DNA of 11,114 nt from positions 1-11,114 of the forward strand of contig JANPGU010000068.1 in the NCBI GenBank assembly GCA_031424095.1. The letters run 5' to 3'. A program made the position numbers and the translations under genes. The number at the start of each line of letters is the position of its first letter. Within the stretch, counting starts at the first letter, position 1. Source of the stretch: ZC4RG30 sp031424095. Its GTDB lineage: Bacteria > Pseudomonadota > Gammaproteobacteria > Steroidobacterales > Steroidobacteraceae. The notes beneath the pieces are model-generated. The model saw only the letters and a program-made list of their open reading frames with translations, ran no database searches and had not been told where the DNA came from. Of the stretch, positions 4,978 through 11,114 are shown piece by piece.

Positions 4978-6801
4978 CTAAAGTGGCGTAGTGCCCGCCA
5001 TTTTCCCGGCCCATGCCGGCGCCGGCGCTGCAAAGCGCACCGGCTCACCACTGGCGGGATGCCGACAGGCAATCTCCCAGGAATGCAGGCACAGCGGCGG
5101 CTCATGCAGCGCTGCGGTCTGCACCAGCGTCGCCGCCGGGTCAGCACCATAGGCCTGATCACCACACACGGAGAAGCCAAGGTAGGCGCAATGCAGCCGG
5201 ATCTGATTGGTACGTCCGGTGAGGGGACGCGCCTCGAGTATGGCTGTGCCATCAGGCAAGCGCTCCAGCACACGGAAATCGGTCCGTGCCGGCTGGCCCG
5301 CGGCATCGATGCTGCGTGTACCCGCTTTCCCTGATTCGACTCCGACCGGTGCATCGCAGGAGAAATCATCCGCCGCCGGCTGTCCGATCACGCGCAGCAG
5401 GTAGCGCTTCTTCACTGCTCCCGCAGCGAACTGCGGCTGCAGCAGTCCGGCAAAGTGCCGCGTGCGCGCCACCATCAATACGCCCGTCGTATTGGCGTCG
5501 AGCCTATGGGCCGGACGCGGCTTCTGCGGACGGTAGAGTTCATCCAGCACATGCTGCAATGTATTGCGATTGAAGCGGCCACCCGCATGCATCGGCAATG
5601 GCGCCGGCTTGTTCACCACCACCAGTGCTTCGTCCTCGTGCAGGAACTGCAGCGCGAAGTTCACATCCGGCTCCACCTGCTGTGGCGATCGATGCAGGTA
5701 TCGCTCACCGGCGCGAACGATCTGCGTCGGGGCGACCCCCTGCCGGTCATTGTCCAGCAGGTTGCCCAGTTGCGCCTGGGCCAGCCAATAATCGGCATCC
5801 AGATGCCGGACGGCTGCACACAGCGCTTGCAGCAGGGTCTGTCCGTCACTGTCTCTCGATATGGAGAGCGGCCGGAAATTATCGCGCGGTGTATTGCCGG
5901 GCAGCGGTGCAATCAAGGGCTGCAATTGCAATTGGCGCGCCGCCAGCGCCTCGCTCATCCGCTCCGCGGGAGATTTGAAACAGTAAGGGCAGGTCTTGCC
6001 CGTCACATAGCGTGCGTCGGCCTGCTCTTGCGCACTCAGCGGCGCCATGCATTTGAAACACTGCGCCGCCGAGGTCTCCTGCAATGCTGGATCAAGACCG
6101 ACGCGCTGGTCGAAGACGAAGCAGTCGCCGTTGTAGTGCGCGCCGCCGACCTCCTCGAAATACTTGAGAATGCCGCCATCGAGCTGATAGACCTCGCGGA
6201 AGCCCTGCGATTCCATATAGGGCGCCGCTTTCTCGCAGCGTATGCCGCCCGTGCAGAAGGTGACGATCGGCTGCTGCTTCAGCTCTTCCGGAAGTCGCGC
6301 CACGGCCTCCGGAAATTCGCGGAAGTGATTCACGCCGATAGGCAGCGCGTTCTGGAAGGTGCCGAGTTTCACTTCATAGTCATTGCGGGTATCGAGCAGC
6401 GTGACCGTCCTGCCCTCGTCCAGCCAGCGCCGCAGCTCGCGGGCCGTCAGTCGGCGCGAGGAGTAGCGCGCCGGCTCGATGCCAGGCACGCCGAAGGCAA
6501 TGATCTCCTTCTTGATCCGCACCAGCATGCGCGTGAATGGCTGCTGCGCCGTCTCGCTGTATTTCGCGGCGATCCCTTCAAGCCCGGCGATGCTGCGCAA
6601 TTCATCCAGCAATGCCGCCACGGACTGCTGGCTGCCGGCGACAAACAGGTTGATGCCCTCGGCGCTGATCAGGATGGTGCCCTTGAGCTGCAGTGATCTG
6701 CACTGTTCCAGCAAGCGTGCGCGCAACCCGCGCAGGTCCGAAAGCGCCGCAAACCGATAGGCCGCAATATTCTGGACGGCGGCAGTGGGCTGGGAATCCA
6801 T
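4978..6801 (-). CDS. Fusion of TrhO-type tRNA U34 hydroxylase and RluA-type pseudouridine synthase
   Basis: A 607-residue protein made of two RNA-modification enzymes. Residues 1-280 match TrhO (YceA, UPF0176): an N-terminal part with AAYRFAALSDL and LKGTILISAEGINLFVAG, then a rhodanese domain with LLDTRNDYEVKLGTF and the catalytic loop FCTGGIRCEKAA (C183), then paired cysteines CFKC (248-251) and CPYC (271-274), likely a zinc site. TrhO makes 5-hydroxyuridine at U34 of tRNA using oxygen. Residues 325-385 resemble an S4-like RNA-binding segment ending in VRAGERYLH. Residues 386-600 are an RluA-type synthase with LVVVNKPAPLPMHAGG, HRLDANTTG (catalytic D435) and GRTNQIRLH (529-537). The start at 6801 fits TrhO; the frame stays open to an ATG at 6984, but that part overlaps the divergent transporter and matches nothing. 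No Shine-Dalgarno site is visible. The synthase target (tRNA or 23S rRNA) cannot be read from the sequence. Confidence 0.93.
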   Translation of the reverse strand: MDSQPTAAVQNIAAYRFAALSDLRGLRARLLEQCRSLQLKGTILISAEGINLFVAGSQQSVAALLDELRSIAGLEGIAAKYSETAQQPFTRMLVRIKKEIIAFGVPGIEPARYSSRRLTARELRRWLDEGRTVTLLDTRNDYEVKLGTFQNALPIGVNHFREFPEAVARLPEELKQQPIVTFCTGGIRCEKAAPYMESQGFREVYQLDGGILKYFEEVGGAHYNGDCFVFDQRVGLDPALQETSAAQCFKCMAPLSAQEQADARYVTGKTCPYCFKSPAERMSEALAARQLQLQPLIAPLPGNTPRDNFRPLSISRDSDGQTLLQALCAAVRHLDADYWLAQAQLGNLLDNDRQGVAPTQIVRAGERYLHRSPQQVEPDVNFALQFLHEDEALVVVNKPAPLPMHAGGRFNRNTLQHVLDELYRPQKPRPAHRLDANTTGVLMVARTRHFAGLLQPQFAAGAVKKRYLLRVIGQPAADDFSCDAPVGVESGKAGTRSIDAAGQPARTDFRVLERLPDGTAILEARPLTGRTNQIRLHCAYLGFSVCGDQAYGADPAATLVQTAALHEPPLCLHSWEIACRHPASGEPVRFAAPAPAWAGKMAGTTPL

Positions 6802-6850
6802 GGGGCGCAAACGGTACCATACGCGCCCCCGCACGGACCCACGTACCCCC
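6802..6850. promoter_or_regulatory. Divergent start region of fusion gene and GDT1-type gene
   Basis: The 49 bp between the two start codons must hold or border both promoters. On the minus strand TATGGT (6821-6816) is a weak -10 candidate about 14 nt before the fusion-gene ATG. TACCAT (6815-6820) is a weaker candidate on the plus strand. Neither gene has a recognisable Shine-Dalgarno sequence, the bases before the starts being mostly G or C runs. Confidence 0.25.
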
Positions 6851-7459
6851 ATGAATTCCATGCTGACTTCCACTGGGGTCGTGGCGCTGGCCGAAATGGG
6901 CGACAAGACGCAGTTGCTGGCATTCCTGCTGGCAGCAAGGTTCCGGCGTCCGGTGCCCATCATCGGCGGCATCCTCGCGGCCACCCTGCTGAATCATGGT
7001 CTGGCGGGCGCAGTCGGCGCGTGGATCCCGCATCTGCTCTCGCCTGTGGTGCTGCGCTGGAGCGTTGGCCTGCTGTTTCTCGGCATGGCCGCATGGACGC
7101 TGGTCCCCGACAGGATTGAAGACGAGGAAGCGCGTGCTGCCGGGCGCCTGGGTGTCTTTGGGGCGACCTTCGTGACTTTCTTCCTGGCCGAGATGGGCGA
7201 CAAGACCCAGATCGCCACCATCGCGTTGGCAACACAGTTCCCGGCAGTGCTGGTGATCGCGGGCACCACGCTGGGCATGATGATCGCCGATGTCCCTGCC
7301 GTGTTCCTGGGTCAGCGCTTCGCCGATCGCATTCCAATGCGGCTCGTGCATGGCATTGCGGCGCTGATCTTCGCCGCGCTTGGCATTGCGACCCTGGCCG
7401 GCCTCGGCGCTGGGCATCTAGGGCGCCCAGTACACCTCGGGAATCGGCACCCGCTGTGA
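6851..7459 (+). CDS. TMEM165/GDT1-family (UPF0016) cation transporter, probable Mn2+ exporter
   Basis: A 202-residue membrane protein with two homologous halves, each carrying the family signature E-x-G-D-K-T: EMGDKT at 15-20 and again at 114-119. These acidic motifs bind the transported cation. Hydrophobic segments around 5-28, 36-60, 66-84, 104-127, 130-153 and 165-187 fit the six-helix architecture of the family. A charged loop, PDRIEDEEARAAGR, joins the halves. Bacterial members such as MneA export manganese; other members move calcium, so the substrate is inferred. The start is ATG 6851, with ATG 6860 an alternative. The tail after the last helix (about residue 188 on) overlaps the end of pgl on the other strand by 42 bp and may be a lineage-specific extension. 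No mntP-type riboswitch element is recognisable in the 49-bp upstream spacer. Confidence 0.9.
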   Translation: MNSMLTSTGVVALAEMGDKTQLLAFLLAARFRRPVPIIGGILAATLLNHGLAGAVGAWIPHLLSPVVLRWSVGLLFLGMAAWTLVPDRIEDEEARAAGRLGVFGATFVTFFLAEMGDKTQIATIALATQFPAVLVIAGTTLGMMIADVPAVFLGQRFADRIPMRLVHGIAALIFAALGIATLAGLGAGHLGRPVHLGNRHPL

Positions 7460-8110
7460 CAGCAGCGACTCCACCGGCAATGGCGTCTGCGTGGCACGGC
7501 GTGCAGCGGCCAGCAGCAGGTCGCGCTTGTGCGTACCGGTTATGAACAGGAATAGCCGGCGCGTCTGCAGCAGCGCGGCAAGATTCAGCGAAATGCGTTC
7601 GGCGGGTTCAACCGGCGCACGCATCGCGACGCACCCCGGTGCCGCTGCCTGATTCAGTGCCGCCGCAAGGCCGGGATCATCGGGAAAAAGGGATGCAAAA
7701 TGACCATCGTCGCCCATCCCCAGAACCACGGCATCAAAGGGGCGCGGCAATTTCGCAAGTGAATTCCAGACTTCTGCCGCAGCCACCGCTGCCGCCGCGG
7801 CGCCATTGAACAGTGGATAGAAGCGGGCCTGGGCGGCCAGCGACGCCAGCAACTCACGACGCACCAGGGCTGCATTGCTGGCCGGCGCATCTTCAGCCAG
7901 CCAGCGTTCATCGGTCAGCGTGATGCCGACGCGCGCCCAGTCCAGATCGATCTCGCGCAGTGCACGGAACAGGGGAACCGGCGTGCGGCCACCGGCCACT
8001 GCAATACTCGCCACACCGCGCGTGGCGAGGCCGGCGCGTATTGCGGCGGCCACCTGGCCGGCCAGCGCCACCGCTGTCTCTTCGGCATTGATGAATCGCT
8101 GCAGGATCAC
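7418..8110 (-). CDS. pgl: 6-phosphogluconolactonase (DevB type)
   Basis: This enzyme hydrolyses 6-phosphogluconolactone, the product of Zwf, to 6-phosphogluconate in the cytoplasm. The 230-residue length is normal for the family. Landmarks are VAGGRTPVPLF (38-48), TDERWLAEDAPASN (66-79), GMGDDGHFASLFP (131-143) and ERISLN (171-176), the usual order in the glucosamine-6-phosphate isomerase/lactonase fold. The third motif reads GHF where most homologues have GHT; the histidine is kept. The start is GTG at 8110, whose last bases overlap the TGA of zwf (GTGA, 4 nt), so translation is probably coupled to zwf. An alanine-rich stretch, AAAAAVAAAE (104-113), is slightly unusual. The 3' end overlaps the convergent transporter gene by 42 bp, and no terminator hairpin is visible there. 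Confidence 0.95.
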   Translation of the reverse strand: MILQRFINAEETAVALAGQVAAAIRAGLATRGVASIAVAGGRTPVPLFRALREIDLDWARVGITLTDERWLAEDAPASNAALVRRELLASLAAQARFYPLFNGAAAAAVAAAEVWNSLAKLPRPFDAVVLGMGDDGHFASLFPDDPGLAAALNQAAAPGCVAMRAPVEPAERISLNLAALLQTRRLFLFITGTHKRDLLLAAARRATQTPLPVESLLSQRVPIPEVYWAP

Positions 8111-9567
8111 GCCTCACCGTTCCACGCAAAGCCATCGCGGCCAATCAGCGAGCTCGCTGCTGCAGGTCCCCAGCTTCCAGCGGTGTACAGCTTCGGCGCC
8201 GCATCGTGCTGCTGCCATCCCTCGCGGATGGGATCGATCCAGCGCCAGGCGGCATCCAGCTCGTCGCGCCGCATGAACAGCGTGAGGTTGCCCTTGATGA
8301 TGTCGGTGAGCAGCCGCTCGTAGGCATCGAGCTGCCGCGTCTTGAAGCTGTCGGCCAGATCCAGTGACAGATCCACCGGCCGCAGACGCATGGTTTCACC
8401 CGGCGTCTTGGCGAGGATGGTCAGCGTGATGCTGTCCTTGGGCTGCAATGCGATGGTCAGGCGGTTGGGCGTCTGGCTGCGAGCCGCAGCCCCGAAGATC
8501 GAATGCGGCACATCGTCGAAGGTGATCACGATCTCGCTGAGCTTTTCCTGCAACCGCTTGCCAGTACGCATATAGAACGGCACCCCGGCCCAGCGCCAGG
8601 TATCGATCTCCGCCTTGATGGCGACGAAGGTCTCCGTGGTGCTCTCTGCCGGCACGCCGACCTCGCTCAAATAGGCGGGCACCGGCTTGCCGCCGGCAGC
8701 ACCCGCCTTGTACTGGCCGCGCACGGTCTTGGCGAGTACATCCGGCCCGGAGATCGGACGCAATGCTCGCAGCACCTTGAGCTTCTCGTCGCGCATCGCA
8801 TCGGCATCGCTGGTGGCCGGCGGCTCCATGGCAATAATGCACAGCAGCTGCAGCAGATGGTTCTGCATCATGTCGCGCAGCGCGCCGGTCTGGTCATAGA
8901 AAGGGCCGCGTGTTTCCACACCCAGCGTCTCGGCCACCGTGATCTGCACGTGACGGATGCGTCCCCGGCGCCACAGCGGCTCGAACAGCGCATTGCCAAA
9001 GCGCAATGCCAGCAGATTCTGCACCGCCTCCTTGCCGAGATAGTGATCGATCCGAAATATCTGCGCTTCGCTGAAGATCGCGCCTACGTGCTCATTGATC
9101 TTCGAAGCTGAAGCCAGATCCTGGCCCAGCGGCTTTTCCAGCACCACGCGCGACAGCGGCGTGGCAATGCCCGCCTTGCCGATCTGGTCACAGATATCCG
9201 CGAACAGCGTCGGTGCGGTGGAAAGGAAGAAGATGCGCGTGAAGGCTTCACGGCCGCGCAGCAATGCGGCCAGTTCACCGAAACTGTCGGGCCGTGCACC
9301 GTCGGCGCTGACATAGTGCAGCCGTTCGACAAATGCCGCCCATTGCGCGACCTCGAAGCCCTCATCGGCATGATCACGACAGCTTGTTTCCACCAGCGCG
9401 CGGTAGGCATCCCGGGTCAGTTCACCGCGCGCCACGCCGATCACCCGCGCCTGCACCGGAAACTGCCCGGCGACGAAGCGCCGGAACAGCGCTGGCAGCA
9501 GCTTGCGCATGGCGAGGTCGCCAGTGCCACCGAACAGGACCAGATCGAAGGCTTGCAGCGTTTCCAT
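8107..9567 (-). CDS. zwf: Glucose-6-phosphate 1-dehydrogenase
   Basis: Zwf oxidises glucose 6-phosphate to 6-phosphogluconolactone with NADP+ or NAD+, feeding the Entner-Doudoroff and pentose phosphate routes. The 486-residue length is typical. Visible are the dinucleotide-binding GGTGDLA (13-19), EKPLGQD (144-150), the substrate and catalytic motif RIDHYLGKE (172-180), and RDMMQNHLLQ with the second conserved histidine (H237). TVRGQYKAG (281-289) and FYMRTGKRL (331-339) further match the C-terminal domain. The ATG at 9567 places the nucleotide-binding motif at the usual distance from the N-terminus. A weak GGAAAA lies 8 nt upstream. It is the first gene of a zwf-pgl operon, with edd divergent 66 bp away. 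No eda or glk is inside the window. Confidence 0.97.
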   Translation of the reverse strand: METLQAFDLVLFGGTGDLAMRKLLPALFRRFVAGQFPVQARVIGVARGELTRDAYRALVETSCRDHADEGFEVAQWAAFVERLHYVSADGARPDSFGELAALLRGREAFTRIFFLSTAPTLFADICDQIGKAGIATPLSRVVLEKPLGQDLASASKINEHVGAIFSEAQIFRIDHYLGKEAVQNLLALRFGNALFEPLWRRGRIRHVQITVAETLGVETRGPFYDQTGALRDMMQNHLLQLLCIIAMEPPATSDADAMRDEKLKVLRALRPISGPDVLAKTVRGQYKAGAAGGKPVPAYLSEVGVPAESTTETFVAIKAEIDTWRWAGVPFYMRTGKRLQEKLSEIVITFDDVPHSIFGAAARSQTPNRLTIALQPKDSITLTILAKTPGETMRLRPVDLSLDLADSFKTRQLDAYERLLTDIIKGNLTLFMRRDELDAAWRWIDPIREGWQQHDAAPKLYTAGSWGPAAASSLIGRDGFAWNGEA

Positions 9568-9633
9568 TCAGTGAATTTTCCGATATCGCGAGAGCGATGG
9601 ACAATCTGGCCGGGCTTGCCTAGTGTTGATAGC
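9568..9633. promoter_or_regulatory. Divergent zwf/edd control region
   Basis: These 66 bp separate the starts of zwf and edd. For edd, TGGACA (9598-9603, five of six to consensus) is followed after 17 bp by TAGTGT (9621-9626, three of six). That would start transcription at about the edd ATG (9634). For zwf no clear hexamer pair is visible. An 8-bp palindrome CGATATCG lies at 9581-9588 and might be a regulator contact. I see no TTGT-N-ACAA type HexR dyad as in pseudomonads. Confidence 0.35.
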
Positions 9634-11114
9634 ATGATCGCATTACCTGCGCAGGCGCACCCAACAGTTGTCGCCGTCACCGAACGCATCATTCGCCGCA
9701 GCGCGCTGCAACGCGCCGCCTACCTGGCCCGGATGCTGGCCGCGCACCATGAGGGCACTGCCCGCGCCGCGCACGGCTGCGCCAATCTCGCCCATGGCTT
9801 TGCCGCGGCCGGCCCCGACAAGGCGGCGCTGCGTAGCAAGCCCTGGCCCAATCTGGCCATTGTCTCGGCCTACAACGACATGCTCTCCGCACACCAGCCA
9901 TACGAGCGTTACCCCGGACTGATCCGGGCCGCCGCGCGTACTGCAGGCGCGGTCGCGCAGTTCGCCGGCGGCGTGCCGGCAATGTGTGATGGCGTGACCC
10001 AGGGCACCGAGTCGATGGAGCTGTCGCTGTTCAGCCGCGATGTCATTGCGATGAGCACGGCGGTTGCCCTGTCGCACAACATGTTCGACGGTGCGCTGCT
10101 GCTGGGCATCTGCGACAAGATCGTGCCCGGGCTGTTCATCGGCGCGATGGCCTTCGGACACTTGCCGATCGTGTTCGTGCCCAGTGGACCCATGGCATCG
10201 GGCATGTCCAATCCCGAGAAGTCGCGCATCCGCAATCTCTATGCGCAGGGCAAGGCCACGCGTGACGAACTGCTGGCCGCCGAATCAGCCAGTTACCATG
10301 ATGTCGGCACGTGCACGTTCTACGGTACCGCCAACAGCAACCAGATGCTGATGGAGATCATGGGGCTGCACCTGCCCGGCGCCGCCTTCATTGCGCCGAA
10401 CACACCACTGCGCGACGCCCTGACCGTCGCCGCGACGCATCGCACCGCCGCCATGTCCGCCACCGGTGGAACCTATCTGCCAGCCGCGCAGGTGATCGAC
10501 GAACGCAGTTTCGTCAATGCCATTGTTGGCCTGCTGGCCACCGGCGGCTCCACCAATCACACCATCCATCTGGTTGCCATGGCGCACGCAGCCGGCATCA
10601 ACATCAACTGGGATGATTTCAGTGAACTCTCTGCGGTGGTGCCGCTGCTGGCCCGCATCTATCCCAACGGCAAAGCCGACATCAATCACTTCCAGGCGGC
10701 GGGCGGCATGGGCTTTCTCATCCGCGAACTGCTGTCGGCGGGGCTGCTGCACGAGAGTGTGCAGACCGTTGCAGGCGCCGGCCTTGCCGCTTATTGCCAG
10801 GAGCCTGCGCTGGGAGACAGTGGCCTCACCTGGCAGGATGCCCCCGCCACAAGCCGCGATCTGAATGTGTTGCGCCCCGCAAGCGATCCGTTCAGCGCCG
10901 ACGGTGGCCTGCGCCTGTTGCGTGGCAATCTGGGCCGCGCGGTGATCAAGATCTCGGCGGTGCTGCCTCAGCACCATGTGGTCGAAGCACCGGCAATGGT
11001 GTTCACCGACCAGCAGCAGGTGCTGGATGCCTACAAGGCCGGCAAGCTCACGCGCGATGTCATCGTGGTGGTGCGCGAGCAGGGTCCACGCGCCAATGGC
11101 ATGCCAGAACTGCA
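9634..11114 (+). CDS. edd: 6-phosphogluconate dehydratase, C-terminus outside window
   Basis: Edd converts 6-phosphogluconate to 2-keto-3-deoxy-6-phosphogluconate, the committed step of the Entner-Doudoroff pathway. The frame is open from ATG 9634 to the window end, giving 493 of roughly 600 expected codons. Motifs of the IlvD/Edd family are clear: VSAYNDMLSAHQPY (77-90), GGVPAMCDGVTQG (112-124), GICDKIVPG (158-166), PSGPM (183-187), GTCTFYGTANSNQ (225-237) and ATGGSTNH (302-309). Cysteines C118, C160 and C227 are the expected iron-sulfur cluster ligands, and D119 and D161 fit metal binding. A variant sequence reading Edd rather than IlvD is supported by the adjacent zwf and pgl and by the long N-terminus before the first motif. 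No Shine-Dalgarno site is visible before the start. eda would be expected downstream. Confidence 0.95.
   Translation, partial: MIALPAQAHPTVVAVTERIIRRSALQRAAYLARMLAAHHEGTARAAHGCANLAHGFAAAGPDKAALRSKPWPNLAIVSAYNDMLSAHQPYERYPGLIRAAARTAGAVAQFAGGVPAMCDGVTQGTESMELSLFSRDVIAMSTAVALSHNMFDGALLLGICDKIVPGLFIGAMAFGHLPIVFVPSGPMASGMSNPEKSRIRNLYAQGKATRDELLAAESASYHDVGTCTFYGTANSNQMLMEIMGLHLPGAAFIAPNTPLRDALTVAATHRTAAMSATGGTYLPAAQVIDERSFVNAIVGLLATGGSTNHTIHLVAMAHAAGININWDDFSELSAVVPLLARIYPNGKADINHFQAAGGMGFLIRELLSAGLLHESVQTVAGAGLAAYCQEPALGDSGLTWQDAPATSRDLNVLRPASDPFSADGGLRLLRGNLGRAVIKISAVLPQHHVVEAPAMVFTDQQQVLDAYKAGKLTRDVIVVVREQGPRANGMPEL

Noticed and set aside
5455..6696. A 413-codon plus-strand open frame
   Set aside because: It is antisense to the TrhO-RluA fusion, which has clear catalytic motifs; the plus-strand frame is arginine- and glutamine-rich with no domain.
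6785..6850. A 22-residue N-terminal extension of the GDT1-type protein
   Set aside because: It is arginine-rich, overlaps the start of the divergent fusion gene, and precedes the first membrane helix where family members begin.
6802..6984. A 61-residue N-terminal extension of the fusion gene from an ATG at 6984
   Set aside because: It would overlap the divergent transporter gene by more than 130 bp, and TrhO homologues begin near the ATG at 6801.
8503..9111. A 202-codon plus-strand open frame
   Set aside because: It is antisense to zwf and has no family resemblance.
9568..9633. A HexR operator between zwf and edd
   Set aside because: No TTGT-N-ACAA type dyad is present; only an 8-bp CGATATCG palindrome is visible, and that can arise by chance.
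10285..10977. A 230-codon minus-strand open frame
   Set aside because: It is antisense to edd; the edd frame has all its cluster cysteines and the minus frame has no motif.
1..11114. CRISPR array, insertion sequence, phage or defence island
   Set aside because: No regularly spaced repeats, transposase or integrase motifs, or terminal inverted repeats were seen on either strand.

Overview
The window is about 11.1 kb of GC-rich chromosomal DNA that reads as core genome of a gammaproteobacterium. Three things point there: the divergent ratA/smpB pair, a one-piece ssrA encoding the tag ANDDNYALAA, and a zwf-pgl/edd Entner-Doudoroff locus. Gene content and composition would fit the Xanthomonadales/Nevskiales/Steroidobacter side of the class, but that placement is inference. 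I see no transposase, integrase, CRISPR array or obvious base-composition island.

Left part (1-4400), ribosome rescue and neighbours. A partial ratA leaves the window on the minus strand. It diverges, across only 15 bp, from smpB. Next come a PAS-PAS-GGDEF-EAL cyclic-di-GMP protein and, 11 nt behind it, a radical SAM protein of unknown function. An imperfect inverted repeat and a perfect TATAAT box then lead into ssrA (tmRNA), which ends in a clear hairpin terminator. Both partners of trans-translation (SmpB and tmRNA) are therefore present, but about 3.2 kb apart.

Middle part (4400-7460). A small GlsB/YeaQ/YmgE-type membrane protein is followed by a roughly 220-nt spacer with a perfect 7-bp hairpin. 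Next is a 607-codon minus-strand gene that fuses a TrhO-type rhodanese tRNA U34 hydroxylase to an RluA-type pseudouridine synthase. It diverges, across 49 bp, from a TMEM165/GDT1-type cation transporter that carries two EMGDKT motifs.

Right part (7418-11114), glucose 6-phosphate to the Entner-Doudoroff pathway. The minus-strand operon zwf-pgl (4-nt GTGA overlap) makes 6-phosphogluconate. The divergent edd, cut by the window end, dehydrates it to 2-keto-3-deoxy-6-phosphogluconate. The 3' end of pgl overlaps the transporter gene tail-to-tail by 42 bp.

No complete new system is apparent. The points most worth a second look are the TrhO-RluA fusion, the unassigned radical SAM protein coupled to a c-di-GMP enzyme just upstream of ssrA, the very short divergent spacers without Shine-Dalgarno sites, and the inverted repeat abutting the ssrA -10 box. 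No stretch longer than 300 bases lacks a gene. The longest gaps are 4761-4977 (described below), 810-946 (no convincing signal) and 4398-4505 (only the ribosome binding site of the next gene).
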